From assembly GCF_023715465.1 (NCBI RefSeq), contig NZ_JAMBOE010000001.1, positions 62,001 through 126,000 on the forward strand: DNA of 64,000 nt. The letters run 5' to 3'. Positions 8,358-17,760 of the stretch are shown in pieces (the stretch's first letter is position 1; each line of letters begins with the position of its first letter). Below the pieces are notes generated by a model. It saw only the letters and a program-made list of their open reading frames with translations, made no database searches and had not been told where the DNA came from. Source of the DNA: Paenibacillus macerans (GTDB lineage Bacteria; Bacillota; Bacilli; Paenibacillales; Paenibacillaceae). The position numbers and the translations under genes were made by a program.

Positions 8358-8990
8358 ATGAGCTCCTTGCAAAAATTTATTGACAATCAGGCTATAGCAC
8401 AGCAAGATTCAACATTGCTAATTCAGTTGATCGATTTTATGCGCGAAAAACGTCCTGAAGTCTATCGGCATAGCATACGGGTAGCTATGCTGGCAGAACG
8501 TATAGCCACCGAGATGAATCTGGAGGCATGCGAAAAAGAAAACTTGCTGCGCGGCTGCTTTCTTCACGATCTGGGGAAAATCATGCTGCCTTTGGATGTG
8601 CTGGAACAGGCTGCCCCCCTTACCCCGCACCAATGGAAAATCATCAAACTCCATCCGCAGGTAGGGGCCGACCTTTTGCATAACATATCCGAATTTGAAG
8701 AACCGGTCATCGAAGTGATTCTTCATCATCATGAACGTTGGGATGGGCATGGTTACCCCCATGGTTTGAGAGAACAGGACATTCCATTATTGGCCCGCAT
8801 CTGCTCTGTAGCCGATGCCTTTGACGCCATGATGTGCGTGCGGCCATACCGTCAAAGCTTGCCATTGGAACAGGTCAAACAGGAGCTATGGCGGAACAGA
8901 GCCATCCAGTTCGATCCTGTGATCACCCGCCTGACGCTTGAACTGCTCGAGTCAGACACGTCTTATTTCGGATTTATTCAAGAAAGGTAG
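8358..8990 (+). CDS. HD-GYP domain phosphodiesterase
   Basis: A 210-residue stand-alone HD-GYP protein, expected to hydrolyse cyclic di-GMP or a related dinucleotide. The HD pair is His70-Asp71 in LHDLGKIMLP, the HHHERWDGHGYP signature spans about 123-134, and VADAFDAM follows. No receiver or sensor domain is attached, so input may come through the chemosensory partners. The start ATG follows AAAAAGGAGA. It is the first gene of a four-gene operon with cheW, cheA and an MCP, 11 bp before cheW. Confidence 0.92.
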   Translation: MSSLQKFIDNQAIAQQDSTLLIQLIDFMREKRPEVYRHSIRVAMLAERIATEMNLEACEKENLLRGCFLHDLGKIMLPLDVLEQAAPLTPHQWKIIKLHPQVGADLLHNISEFEEPVIEVILHHHERWDGHGYPHGLREQDIPLLARICSVADAFDAMMCVRPYRQSLPLEQVKQELWRNRAIQFDPVITRLTLELLESDTSYFGFIQER

Positions 8991-9001
8991 GGAAACCGCG
9001 C

Positions 9002-9436
9002 ATGCAATCAACGGACAAACAACAGTACATCGAGTTTTGTGTGGATGATGAGAATTACGCTATCTCCATCTCCGAGATTCATGAAATTATCAAAATGCAG
9101 GAAATAACCGATATCCCCAACACTTATTCTTATGTTCAGGGTGTCATTAATTTACGCGGCCATATTGTACCTGTCATCAGCCTAAGAAGCTTACTTATGC
9201 TAGAGCCGGACGAGTACACAAAAACCACGCGTATCGTTGTCGTCAACCACAAACAGGAAGCGGTCGGAATCATTGTGGACAAGGTTAGCAAAGTAACTAC
9301 CTTCGGGGACATTCAACCTCCTCCGGACAAGATCGCCAATGTAAGCGGCAGTTATTTTACGGGTATTGGATTAGCGTCGGATGAAAGCCTGGTGGGAATT
9401 CTAAAACTTGATGAAGTGCTTATCGGAAACAGCTAG
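9002..9436 (+). CDS. cheW: CheW-type coupling protein
   Basis: A 144-residue single CheW domain (YIEFCVDDENYAISISEIHEI, split at about 8-28; VINLRGHIVPVISLR at about 46-60). Its role is to bridge the receptor and the CheA kinase in the array. It lies between the HD-GYP gene and cheA with short gaps. Its stop codon overlaps the AGGAGG of cheA, so expression is coupled. Confidence 0.93.
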   Translation: MQSTDKQQYIEFCVDDENYAISISEIHEIIKMQEITDIPNTYSYVQGVINLRGHIVPVISLRSLLMLEPDEYTKTTRIVVVNHKQEAVGIIVDKVSKVTTFGDIQPPPDKIANVSGSYFTGIGLASDESLVGILKLDEVLIGNS

Positions 9437-9448
9437 GAGGTTGAACCG

Positions 9449-11089
9449 GTGACGGATTTATCGGGATACCGCGAATTATATTTGGAAGAGCTGGATGAAC
9501 AACTTCAATATATTGAAGAAGAAGTCTTGCGTCTTGAGAATGAAGGAGCTACCGACACGGCCGTTGATCGGCTGTTTCGGGCTGCGCACACTTTGAAAGG
9601 CTCCTCGGCAGCCATGGGTTATCACAAAATGAAGGAAGTGACCCATCAAATTGAGCACCTGCTCCATCAAGTGCGAAACGGTGAACGAACGGTCACCAAA
9701 CCATTGATCAACTTAATGTTCACGGGACTGGATGTCATGAAAAGGCTCCAAGAGGAAATTGCCCAAACCGACGCTGAAACATCGGATATTTCCCCTCTTC
9801 TGCAGCAACTTCAGCAGTTCAGCATGCATGTTGCCTCGGAATCAGTTATTCCTTCGCAGCGAGCCGTATATCCGGAGACAAAAAGCAAATCGCAAACGAT
9901 CCGAGTCAATATTGAACGGCTGGATCATCTGATGAATTTGGCGGGTGAACTGGTTATTGATCAGACGCGGGTCCAACAGGTCAAAGCATTATTTAGACAA
10001 AGATTGGGTGCTGATGACCTTGTAGAAGAGCTGTTTCAGCTTTCTGATCATTTAAGCCTGCTCATCGGTGAACTGCAGGACGGTGTGATGAAAGCCCGAA
10101 TGCTTCCGATTGAGCAGTTGTATAATCGTTTTCCGCGCATGATTAGAGATTTGGCCGAATCTTTGGGCAAGCAGGTAGACCTTATTTTGCAGGGCAAGGA
10201 TACTGAGCTGGATCGCACTTTAATTGAAGAAATCGGCGATCCTTTGATCCATTTGCTGCGCAATGCCGTTGATCACGGCATTGAAGTGCCGGAGCAACGA
10301 CGGCTGAGCGGCAAAAGCGAGCGCGGCACGGTCACCTTGTCCGCTGCACATCAGGACAATCATGTCGTGATCTCCATCCGGGACGACGGCGCTGGCATCG
10401 ATGCGGACAAGCTTCGCGGATCCGCAGTAAGCAAAGGGCTGCTATCGCAAAACGAAGCCCGGCGCTTAAGCGATGATGAAGCACTGCAGCTCATATTCAA
10501 GCCTGGTTTTTCCACCGCTTCCCAGGTCAGTGATGTCTCTGGGCGCGGGGTCGGCATGGACATCGTCCGCAACAATATCGAACGAATGAGCGGCATGATC
10601 GACGTTGAGACCGTTAAGGGACAAGGTACTCTGTTTCGTATCCGCCTCCCTCTTACTTTAGCCATTGTTACGGGACTGCTCGTGAATATCAGCGGGCGGG
10701 TCTTTATTATTCCCATGAGCAGTGTGGCGGAAATTACCCGGATCGAAGCCAAAGAAATCAAAAGATTGCGCGGAGAACCTGTGATTAAGATTCGCCACCA
10801 AGTCATTCCTGTCGTCTGGCTGCACGATCATTTTCATTACCCGCGTCCCCCGGTTCGGCGCTATTTACCCACGGTCATTATCGGAAGAGGCGAAAAACGA
10901 GTCGCGCTGATGGTGGACGAGCTGATGGGCAATCAGGAGATCGTCATCAAGAGTCTCGGCAGCTTTATCGGAAAAATCGGCGGCGTTTCAGGGGCAACCA
11001 TATTAGGAAGCGGAAATGTGGCCCTGATCCTGGACGTAGACGGAGTTATTAAGCTATCAGGCAACGCACAGACAAATTCAGCGATTTAG
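9449..11089 (+). CDS. cheA: CheA-type histidine kinase lacking the P2 domain
   Basis: A 546-residue kinase starting at GTG behind AGGAGG. Domains in order are Hpt/P1 with phospho-His47 ([13 protein letters not shown]), a short linker, P3 dimerisation (about 150-270), P4 HATPase ([33 protein letters not shown]) and a C-terminal CheW-like P5 (about 405-540). Typical CheA proteins are about 670 residues with a P2 domain that docks CheY or CheB. P2 is missing here and no CheY gene is next to it. The output may be the neighbouring HD-GYP protein or an unlinked regulator. Confidence 0.93.
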   Translation: MTDLSGYRELYLEELDEQLQYIEEEVLRLENEGATDTAVDRLFRAAHTLKGSSAAMGYHKMKEVTHQIEHLLHQVRNGERTVTKPLINLMFTGLDVMKRLQEEIAQTDAETSDISPLLQQLQQFSMHVASESVIPSQRAVYPETKSKSQTIRVNIERLDHLMNLAGELVIDQTRVQQVKALFRQRLGADDLVEELFQLSDHLSLLIGELQDGVMKARMLPIEQLYNRFPRMIRDLAESLGKQVDLILQGKDTELDRTLIEEIGDPLIHLLRNAVDHGIEVPEQRRLSGKSERGTVTLSAAHQDNHVVISIRDDGAGIDADKLRGSAVSKGLLSQNEARRLSDDEALQLIFKPGFSTASQVSDVSGRGVGMDIVRNNIERMSGMIDVETVKGQGTLFRIRLPLTLAIVTGLLVNISGRVFIIPMSSVAEITRIEAKEIKRLRGEPVIKIRHQVIPVVWLHDHFHYPRPPVRRYLPTVIIGRGEKRVALMVDELMGNQEIVIKSLGSFIGKIGGVSGATILGSGNVALILDVDGVIKLSGNAQTNSAI

Positions 11090-11102
11090 GAGGCATCATA
11101 CA

Positions 11103-12689
11103 ATGAAATTTTTCTATAATCTGAAGTCAAGCGTAAAGCTGATTTCCGCATTTTTGCTAGTATCTCTGATACTCGCTTTTGTTGGATTTTATAGTCTCAA
11201 TAATTTGAACAAAATGAATGGTTCTGTGAAGTCCATGTACGAATATGGCCTTGTTCCATTACAATCCGTACAATCGGCGCAGATCAGCTACACCCGCATG
11301 CGGGTACTGATTCGCAACGTCTATATGGCGGAGGATAGAGCCGCGCAAGAGAGTAACATAGAACTCCTGGAAACAGAGAAAAAAGAATTGATAAAGCACA
11401 TGAATGATTTTCGCAATACTGTCCTGAGCGATAAATCCGTTACTGCTTTGGAGCCGTTTGACGGACTATGGAACGAATATGTGTCTTTGGTTGATGAAAC
11501 GGTGCAACTAGGATTAAATGGACGCAGTGACGAGATGAAGACGCTGATTAACAACGATTTGACCAATGTCGGCAATAAAATCAGAGACTTGTTGAATACT
11601 TTAAGCGATATCAATATGGCGGAGGCTGACGAGACCAAAGATGCGGGCGAAGCCTTGTACGTTTCCTCCCGGAATGTATCCATAATTGTTATTGCAGCTT
11701 CTGTGGCGATATCTATTCTGCTTGGATACATAATCTCGCAGATTATATCCAGACCTCTCGCCCGCGTCGCTCAGCTCGTCCAGCAAGTAGCAGGCGGAAA
11801 TCTGCAAAACACACTGGATATATCCACCAAGGATGAAATCGGACAGCTCGCGCAAGGCATGAACAACATGGTGGTCAGCTTGCGGGAAACCGTCAGCAAC
11901 ATTTTAGGCCACTCGCAAAGCCTGGCCGCGGCATCCCAGCAAATTTCGGCCAGCACGGAGGAAATTGCCAGCGGGAATGCAAGCCAGGCCAATGATGCCC
12001 AAACCATCAGCGAGTTGTTCAAAGAACTGTCCTCGGCCATTCATGCGATAGCTCAAAATACCGAACAGGCCTCGGAATTGTCCAGCGAAACGGTACGCAT
12101 CGCCGAAGAAGGAAGCGGAGTCATTCAGTCATCCAGCGAAAGCATGAAATCGGTAAGCCTGCAGATGACAAGACTGGAAGATGACTCGCAAAAAGTCGGC
12201 GATATTATCGGGGTTATTGAAGATATTGCGGATCAAACCAATCTGCTGGCATTAAATGCCGCTATTGAAGCCGCGCGGGCCGGAGATCAAGGACGAGGGT
12301 TTGCGGTAGTCGCCGACGAAGTGCGGAAATTAGCCGAACGAAGCGGCGAAGCCACGAAACAAATTACAAGCATCATTAAAGGGATGCAGGAAAATACACG
12401 CGCCAGTGTAAAATCCGTACAGGAAAGTGCGGAATTGTCCGAACGTACCGGAGAATCTTTCGGGCACATCGTCAGCTATGTCAATGATGCCGGTCAAAAG
12501 GTGGTGGAGATTGCTGCCGCCAGCGAGCAGCAGGCTGCGCAAACCGCCACCGTCCTGTCCGCGGTTGAGAATATCTCGGCTACAACACAGGAAGCGGCCG
12601 CAAGCAGTGAAGAAACGGCCGCCACCGCCCAATCGCTGGCCCAACTGGCGGAAGAACTGCAGCGTTCCGTTTCCGTGTTCAAGCTTTGA
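11103..12689 (+). CDS. methyl-accepting chemotaxis protein
   Basis: A 528-residue transmembrane receptor. The first membrane helix is at about 11-31 and the second at about 192-212. The extracytoplasmic part between them is a four-helix-bundle type sensor of about 160 residues. HAMP follows, then a signalling domain with the conserved tip [19 protein letters not shown]. No CheR/CheB docking pentapeptide is visible at the C-terminus. It is the last gene of the HD-GYP/cheW/cheA operon, 14 bp after cheA, and is followed by a strong hairpin. Confidence 0.94.
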   Translation: MKFFYNLKSSVKLISAFLLVSLILAFVGFYSLNNLNKMNGSVKSMYEYGLVPLQSVQSAQISYTRMRVLIRNVYMAEDRAAQESNIELLETEKKELIKHMNDFRNTVLSDKSVTALEPFDGLWNEYVSLVDETVQLGLNGRSDEMKTLINNDLTNVGNKIRDLLNTLSDINMAEADETKDAGEALYVSSRNVSIIVIAASVAISILLGYIISQIISRPLARVAQLVQQVAGGNLQNTLDISTKDEIGQLAQGMNNMVVSLRETVSNILGHSQSLAAASQQISASTEEIASGNASQANDAQTISELFKELSSAIHAIAQNTEQASELSSETVRIAEEGSGVIQSSSESMKSVSLQMTRLEDDSQKVGDIIGVIEDIADQTNLLALNAAIEAARAGDQGRGFAVVADEVRKLAERSGEATKQITSIIKGMQENTRASVKSVQESAELSERTGESFGHIVSYVNDAGQKVVEIAAASEQQAAQTATVLSAVENISATTQEAAASSEETAATAQSLAQLAEELQRSVSVFKL

Positions 12690-12712
12690 GATTAAGCTGT
12701 ATCATTTTTATT

Positions 12713-12763
12713 AATGAAGAAGCCTTTTCGAGAATCAGCATTCTACGAAAAGGCTTCTTCATT
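12713..12763. terminator. terminator hairpin after the chemosensory operon
   Basis: An 18-bp perfect stem (AATGAAGAAGCCTTTTCG paired with its complement at 12746-12763) around a 15-base loop lies 24 bases after the MCP stop. The run of T expected after it is weak, but the stem is very stable. Confidence 0.75.
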
Positions 12764-12841
12764 GAACTCAAAAGCTGCTCTTCTGATTTTGATTCTATTT
12801 TATCAGAAAAAAGACATGGGTTTCTCAAGATGAAATTTATT

Positions 12842-12859
12842 AGACTATAAATATAGTCT
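12842..12859 (+). promoter_or_regulatory. BlaI-type operator upstream of the regulator gene
   Basis: The palindrome AGACTATA-AA-TATAGTCT has 8-bp arms and lies 60 bases before the regulator start. It contains a TATAAA that can serve as a -10 box. A near-identical palindrome is at 14897-14912, in front of the small gene after blaR1. Together they point to autoregulation and a small regulon. Confidence 0.7.
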
Positions 12860-12919
12860 TTCTTCCGACCGATATATCTTTTAACTAAACTAGCGTATCT
12901 CGGGAAAAGAGGGATTCCT

Positions 12920-13327
12920 TTGAGAAAAAAAGTACAGAGCATCAGCCCTTCCGAACTGGTCGTCATGAAGGTGTTGTGGAAGGAAAGCAGATGCACCGCC
13001 AGTGTCATCATTGATCAGGTGTCCAAGGAAGCCGAATGGCATTTTCGCACGATCAAGACGCTGCTGCGAAATTTGGTAAGGAAACAATTCGTAGGTTTTA
13101 AGGTGGATGAACACGACAGTCGTATCTATTATTACTTTCCTCTCATCGAAGAGGAAGCTTATTTGCGGCAGGAGCGGCAGCAATTTCTGGATATGTATTA
13201 TAACGGGAACAGGCACTCCCTTCTGGCAGGATTCCTTCAGGACGGAAGGTTGTCCCCGCGCGAGGCGGAAATGCTCAAACGGCTGCTGTCCCAAAATGAC
13301 GAGTCCCGCGGGGATGAGCGTCCCTGA
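12920..13327 (+). CDS. BlaI/MecI-family transcriptional repressor
   Basis: A 135-residue winged-helix repressor starting at TTG. SPSELVVMKVLWKES and HFRTIKTLLRNLVRKQFVGF are the BlaI DNA-binding helices and wing, followed by a helical dimerisation region. Members are inactivated by proteolysis triggered by a BlaR1-type membrane protease. Its stop overlaps the ATG of that protease gene (TGATG). The likely binding sites are the two GACTATA palindromes. Whether the signal is a beta-lactam is doubtful because the partner lacks the penicillin-binding domain. Confidence 0.9.
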   Translation: MRKKVQSISPSELVVMKVLWKESRCTASVIIDQVSKEAEWHFRTIKTLLRNLVRKQFVGFKVDEHDSRIYYYFPLIEEEAYLRQERQQFLDMYYNGNRHSLLAGFLQDGRLSPREAEMLKRLLSQNDESRGDERP

Positions 13328-14859
13328 TGGATATACTGCTGCCTTTGCTCGCCTTGAAAGGAATCGAATTGACACTGGCGGCATCCGTTATCGCGCTCCT
13401 CGTGCTGATGCTTCGCCGGTTCGGGCGCAAACTGCTGGGGCCTCGAACGATTTGCTGGATTTGGCTCCTATTCCTGATCAAGCTATGCCTGCCTATCTCG
13501 ATCCCGAGTCCTACCAGTATTGAAAACTGGACTGACGCCTATTTATACGAGCGGCAATTCAGCGTCGGCGCCGCGTTCTCTTCCGTAGGAAGGGGCTGGA
13601 GTGAAGTCAGGGAGGTTGTATTGGGACCATCCGTCTCTTCATCCCCTTCCCGGGAAACGCGTATGTACCGTGACGGTGAAGAAACATGGATTCCCCTGCC
13701 TCCGTTGGAGCGCCCATTGATCGAATCCACCCGCATCCAATCGAGCCTGACGGAGGTGGTTATTGCGGCCGCATGCGTATGGGGTGGCGGAATTTGCATT
13801 TATGCGGCCATCGATTGGACACGAAGACGCCGGACGCGCCGGCTTGTCCGCTCTGCACTTCCATGCGAGGACCGGGAGCTGCTTGAGTTGTTCGACAAAT
13901 GCCGAGAGGAAGCCGGCATACGCGGGCATGTCCGTCTAATGAGATCGGGGATTCTCTTCCCTGCGCTTTACGGATTACGCCGGCCGGTCATTTTGCTGCC
14001 ATACGATTATGACACGAACTATTCGGCGGAAGAATTGCGGTTTATTCTGTTGCACGAGCTGATGCATTCCAAACAGAAAGACATCCTCTTACTCGGTTTG
14101 TCCCGTGCCTTGCAGATCGCCCATTGGATAAATCCGCTCGTGCACTTGGCCGTACATAAGTATCGCGACGATCTGGAAATACGCTGCGATTCGCGTGTGT
14201 TGCGGCTGCTCAGCCGGGAGGAACAAACGCGCTACGGAATGCTTCTCATCAGACAAGGGGAGTTGAACAGCATGCCTCCTCTTCCCGGAATCGGAGCGAA
14301 CTTGGTGGCCCGGCGCACTCCATTGGCGGAACGGATCAGAACGATCGCCAATTTCCGAACCGAGCGCCAGGGCAAACTCAAAGCTATCTCGGGTGTCTGC
14401 CTGTTTGTTTTCCTATGTTTTTGCCTGCTGCCCTCAAATAATATGTACGCTGCTCTATATGCGGATAATTCACCAAAACTATACGCGTTTTGGTTGGACG
14501 AACGTACCGATCCGCGCAGCCAGCAGACCTTATCCAGCATCGCGGAGCTAATGAGCGGCCTCACGTCCGACAACCCGAGCGTCTCCACGCTGCTCAAGTC
14601 AGACTTCGACAACTTACCGCTTGGGCAGCTCCGGACCCGCATAAGGATGCTTTCGGAGACCGAAAGGGATTGTCCGATCTATGTGGATACGCGGCCGATT
14701 CGCGACTCGATCCGGCAACAAGGATTACAGGAAGGATATGTATTGGTGATGGTGCAATATCCTTACCATTACGTCAAGTATTGGGGCTTTGGTGTCGGCA
14801 AAAGCGTGCTGACGGACCTGTCCAGTCTCGAGCGATTGGAACAGCTGGCATTGTACTGA
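13327..14859 (+). CDS. BlaR1/MecR1-like M56 membrane metalloprotease, no penicillin-binding domain
   Basis: A 510-residue membrane protein with N-terminal transmembrane helices (about 5-30 and 37-58), another near 140-160, a zinc protease motif LLHELMHSKQKD with His243, Glu244 and His247, and a further helix near 360-380. After that helix only about 130 extracytoplasmic residues remain (FWLDERTDPRSQQTL onward). BlaR1 carries a penicillin-binding sensor of about 250 residues in this position. The sensor here is short and not recognisable, so the stimulus is probably not a beta-lactam. Confidence 0.88.
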   Translation: MDILLPLLALKGIELTLAASVIALLVLMLRRFGRKLLGPRTICWIWLLFLIKLCLPISIPSPTSIENWTDAYLYERQFSVGAAFSSVGRGWSEVREVVLGPSVSSSPSRETRMYRDGEETWIPLPPLERPLIESTRIQSSLTEVVIAAACVWGGGICIYAAIDWTRRRRTRRLVRSALPCEDRELLELFDKCREEAGIRGHVRLMRSGILFPALYGLRRPVILLPYDYDTNYSAEELRFILLHELMHSKQKDILLLGLSRALQIAHWINPLVHLAVHKYRDDLEIRCDSRVLRLLSREEQTRYGMLLIRQGELNSMPPLPGIGANLVARRTPLAERIRTIANFRTERQGKLKAISGVCLFVFLCFCLLPSNNMYAALYADNSPKLYAFWLDERTDPRSQQTLSSIAELMSGLTSDNPSVSTLLKSDFDNLPLGQLRTRIRMLSETERDCPIYVDTRPIRDSIRQQGLQEGYVLVMVQYPYHYVKYWGFGVGKSVLTDLSSLERLEQLALY

Positions 14860-14896
14860 CAAGCAATGATGCAGGTAGGGTTTTGTTCGGTAAAAG

Positions 14897-14912
14897 GACT
14901 ATAATTATAGTC
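14897..14912 (+). promoter_or_regulatory. second BlaI-type operator
   Basis: GACTATAATTATAGTC is a perfect 16-bp palindrome, 36 bases before the start of the following small gene. It holds TATAAT at 14900-14905, so repressor binding would cover the -10 box. Arms match the palindrome before the blaI-like gene. Confidence 0.75.
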
Positions 14913-14948
14913 TTTTTATAAATCAGATGAATGAAAGGATGATCGTGA

Positions 14949-15317
14949 ATGCAAGTCGCTTTATCGGGAGACCATGTGTGCCGCTGCATGGAATCCCCGG
15001 TCCAAAAGCTTGAAGCGGAGAACGGAGCGGTGCCTTTTTCAAGTTACCTGACTTCGATGTTATCGGAAGCATCGTCCCTAAATTCCTATCCGTATGTTGG
15101 GCTTTCTGCGATGGGGCTGGGCAATTACCCGCAATCGCCCTACTCTATGCTGTTCCCGCTAATTGCCGGATTGGGCAGCCGGAACAAAGAACTGTTGAGC
15201 CTAGCGCTTTTGTCAAACGCCGGGCGAGGACTCATGTCTCCGAGCTACGGTTATGCGACGGGCTGGGGAACGGACCGCATGTTAAACAGCGCTTCCGGCT
15301 TCGATCTCAGGCTATAG
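14949..15317 (+). CDS. small unknown protein under the BlaI-like regulator
   Basis: A 122-residue protein I do not recognise. It has no signal peptide or clear membrane helix. It is rich in Ser, Leu, Gly and Tyr (NSYPYVGLSAMGLGNYPQSP; LSLALLSNAGRGLMSPSYGY), and the C-terminal half looks low in charge. The ATG follows GAAAGGATGATC. It has its own BlaI-type operator and its own terminator, so it is a separate unit and a likely effector of the BlaI/BlaR1-like pair. Function unknown. Confidence 0.65.
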   Translation: MQVALSGDHVCRCMESPVQKLEAENGAVPFSSYLTSMLSEASSLNSYPYVGLSAMGLGNYPQSPYSMLFPLIAGLGSRNKELLSLALLSNAGRGLMSPSYGYATGWGTDRMLNSASGFDLRL

Positions 15318-15328
15318 CAACCATTCGC

Positions 15329-15370
15329 GTCCAGCAACCGGCCGCTCCGATTCATGGCCGGTTGCTGGAC
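15329..15370 (+). terminator. terminator hairpin after the small unknown gene
   Basis: GTCCAGCAACCGGCC and GGCCGGTTGCTGGAC form a perfect 15-bp stem with a 12-base loop, 12 bases after the stop codon. The T-run is weak (CTTATA), but the stem is strong. Confidence 0.75.
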
Positions 15371-15518
15371 CTTATAGCCCATTGCGATACTGCCTCAGAC
15401 CGTTCATTACAAAAGGACGAACTATATCTACAAGTAATGCACTCCAATTTTACTTTTTAATAGGGACCGATAATATGCCATTGTTTATTGCAATGAAGGT
15501 TAACCATCGCGCAAATAA

Positions 15519-15629
15519 TTATTGTTGTTTCAACCTATTGATCTCAAGTTCATTAAGGGAGGTTTTATGATATGTAAACTCGACATCTCGTTTTACTTCA
15601 TCTAGTTTTCTGTTAAGCAACTCAAGCAT
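15519..15629 (-). pseudogene. C-terminal remnant of a coiled-coil hypothetical protein
   Basis: On the minus strand a 36-codon frame reads MLELLNRKLDEVKRDVEFTY and ends NELEINRLKQQ. It resembles the tail of small coiled-coil proteins common in Paenibacillus and Bacillus. The frame continues upstream without a start codon into the end of the EamA gene, where it meets a stop near 15710. It therefore looks like the 3' end of a gene whose 5' part is lost. The remaining bases of this gap (15371-15518) show nothing else. Confidence 0.5.
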
Positions 15630-15652
15630 GGACTCATTTCCAGAATCGTCTA

Positions 15653-16558
15653 TCAGGCAGTCTTCTGAACTTTCAAAGACTTTTTGTTCGAATGATCGGA
15701 TCGAAGGTTACTGCTAACAATCCCGACTAGGATAATGATCACCCCAATCCACTGAGGCAAGCTTATTGGTTCTGCCAGCACTAAAGCGGACATTGTAACA
15801 ACAACCGGCAATTCGGATGATGTAAGAATGGTTCCTAGTCCCGAACCAACATGCGGCATTCCAATCGAAAACAAAAGTGGCGGAAGGACGACTCCAAATA
15901 CACCCAGAGCTAATCCGTAGGGAATCAACCCCATTAAAATATCCAAGTCAAACAAAAACGTTGGCGGAAATACGATAAATACGGTTATTACTCCTCCCGT
16001 GGACAGAAGTGCGCTTTTTAAAATGGGAGGGGTTGCTTTTTCAACGGAGCTGCTCAAAAAAACGAATGTGGAAAAGGTGAATGCCGCCAGCATTCCCCAA
16101 ATGCTTCCCTGCCATGACAACGCCAGGCGTTCCTGAAACATGACATTGGCCGCCAAAACGGAACCGACTAGCAGCAACCCAATGGAAATAAGTTTACGCT
16201 TAGTTGGCTTTTTCTTATGGAACACCCACTCCAACAGGGCTCCGATCCAAACAAATTGGAACAGAAAAACAATGGCCAGAGAAGCGTTTAAGGTTTGTAA
16301 GGCCTGATAATAAAATATACCGGTTAACCCGAACGGAACTCCAGATACAATAAGCTTTGAAATTTGCATACGAGTTAGTTTTTTCTTTTTGGTAAATAAG
16401 ACGACAAGCCAAGCAAGCACAACTCCAAAGAAATACTGTCCTCCGGTTACTGCTGACACTGTGAACCCTGCTGCATACGCCAATTTAACAAAAGTGGACA
16501 AGATCCCATAACAGCAGCCTCCTAAAAAAACAGTCAATGCATAATGCCAAAATTTCAT
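15653..16558 (-). CDS. EamA/RhaT-family (DMT) transporter
   Basis: About 300 residues with ten predicted helices in two EamA repeats; the product starts MKFWHYALTVFLGGCCYGIL. The chosen ATG (16558) follows AAAGGAGG by 6 bases. An in-frame longer product from 16657 is possible but would read through the terminator hairpin at 16583-16620. Such exporters move amino acids or metabolites outward. It has its own promoter at 16692-16721 and an attenuator-like leader. The AraC regulator upstream is in the same orientation. Confidence 0.88.
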   Translation of the reverse strand: MKFWHYALTVFLGGCCYGILSTFVKLAYAAGFTVSAVTGGQYFFGVVLAWLVVLFTKKKKLTRMQISKLIVSGVPFGLTGIFYYQALQTLNASLAIVFLFQFVWIGALLEWVFHKKKPTKRKLISIGLLLVGSVLAANVMFQERLALSWQGSIWGMLAAFTFSTFVFLSSSVEKATPPILKSALLSTGGVITVFIVFPPTFLFDLDILMGLIPYGLALGVFGVVLPPLLFSIGMPHVGSGLGTILTSSELPVVVTMSALVLAEPISLPQWIGVIIILVGIVSSNLRSDHSNKKSLKVQKTA

Positions 16559-16582
16559 CATTTTCCTCCTTTGTGAACGCAA

Positions 16583-16620
16583 AAAAACCACACAAATGAC
16601 CAGCAAGGCCTTTGTGTGGC
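16583..16620 (-). terminator. intrinsic terminator/attenuator in the EamA leader
   Basis: On the minus strand CCACACAAAGGCC and the loop are followed by TTTGTGTGG and then seven T. It sits between the strong promoter at 16692-16721 and the ribosome binding site of the transporter. It would therefore stop most transcripts unless relieved. It also ends transcripts of the upstream AraC gene. No known riboswitch class was recognised in the leader. Confidence 0.8.
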
Positions 16621-16691
16621 GAAAATAGAGACAAGTCTCCAGAAAAGTCCACATCATCCAAAATAGGTTTTAGGTATTCCGTTCCTGTAAC

Positions 16692-16721
16692 ATTATAAAA
16701 GCATCCTTTGAACGTTGTCAA
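16692..16721 (-). promoter_or_regulatory. strong sigma-A promoter of the EamA gene
   Basis: TTGACA (16721-16716), an 18-base spacer and TATAAT (16697-16692) on the minus strand, just after the AraC stop codon. Transcription would begin near 16685, giving a leader of about 125 bases that includes the terminator hairpin. Confidence 0.8.
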
Positions 16722-16734
16722 TTGCAGCATGGTG

Positions 16735-17589
16735 TTATTGAACGGCCGAGAACTTGCGTGAGTTCGTCCGATACGTTGTCGGCGACATCCCTCTTTTGGA
16801 TGTAAATTGTTTGATGAAGTAAGTATCATACTCGAATCCAGTGGCACGTGCGATATCATTAAGGTTCATATCCGTATGCGTTAAAAGATCACCCGCTACC
16901 TTTAAGCGATGCAAAAGCAGGTAGCCGATTGCGGTAGTTCCGCATCTTTCCTGAAACATCTTATTCAGCGTCACACGGTTCAAATGAGCGCAATTCGTCA
17001 ACTCTTCCAAAGAAATCTTTCGGGGATAATTCGTGTGTATATATTCCAACACCACATCAACAGGTGATTGTTCGCTATTGCGATTCAAATCCTCAAGCAA
17101 ACCCATAATTTGAATAAAGTACTTTTTTATTCTGCACGCCCACCGTTCATCGCTTTGCGCCTGCACTTCCGTGCCAAGTACAAAAAACCATTCAAATAAA
17201 AGCGGATATGCTTTCTCGGTTATACGAGGCACGCCTCTATTGGGATGATCACTTTGAAAAAGGGAAAGCCCTGTTTGTATTCTCGGAACGGACGGAAAGT
17301 AACCCTGTGTTTCGGACAGAGTTACGGTGTTCAGAAACTCGGGATGAAAACTAAAGGATTGTGCAGCGACGTTTTGCTTCTCAATGACTTTCATCTCATC
17401 AGCTTCAGCCAAGCAAAGGACACCAGGAGCGGCAATAGATATCGGACGATCGTTTAATATCCCGCTCATGCTTCCGGACGTTATGAAAATCAGAGTAAGA
17501 CGTTCAGGATATGGAAGATTACTAAAATCCTCCACGGCGACAAATTCGATGTTCACGGTACGGTTTTTGTAACGATCCATTTGCGGCAT
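16735..17589 (-). CDS. AraC-family transcriptional regulator
   Basis: About 284 residues. An N-terminal cupin-like sensor (IFITSGSMSGILNDRPISIA) is followed by a C-terminal pair of helix-turn-helix motifs (SLEELTNCAHLNRVTLNKMF; LNDIARATGFEYDTYFIKQF). The ATG at 17589 sits 5 bases after AGGTGA; an in-frame GTG at 17598 is the alternative. It is next to the EamA gene and divergent from the epoxide hydrolase gene, either of which could be its target. Confidence 0.9.
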   Translation of the reverse strand: MPQMDRYKNRTVNIEFVAVEDFSNLPYPERLTLIFITSGSMSGILNDRPISIAAPGVLCLAEADEMKVIEKQNVAAQSFSFHPEFLNTVTLSETQGYFPSVPRIQTGLSLFQSDHPNRGVPRITEKAYPLLFEWFFVLGTEVQAQSDERWACRIKKYFIQIMGLLEDLNRNSEQSPVDVVLEYIHTNYPRKISLEELTNCAHLNRVTLNKMFQERCGTTAIGYLLLHRLKVAGDLLTHTDMNLNDIARATGFEYDTYFIKQFTSKRGMSPTTYRTNSRKFSAVQ

Positions 17590-17760
17590 AGCAGTCACCT
17601 ATCAAATAGTATAGTTAAATGCTTCATTTATGCCAGTGTACCACACAAGTTTGACGGATATAATAACGATGTAACAACTAAACCCATGCTTTTGAAGCAA
17701 ATCTTGTTCGAAGTTGACTCAGGAAGTAAAGCTCACCAAACTTTTAGGAGGGAAATCGTG

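Noticed and set aside
15382..15570. A 62-codon plus-strand frame
   Set aside because: The opposite strand carries the more convincing coiled-coil coding remnant, and no ribosome site precedes this frame.
17581..17760. N-terminal extension of the epoxide hydrolase
   Set aside because: The region overlaps the AraC gene start and a strong ribosome site lies just before 17761.
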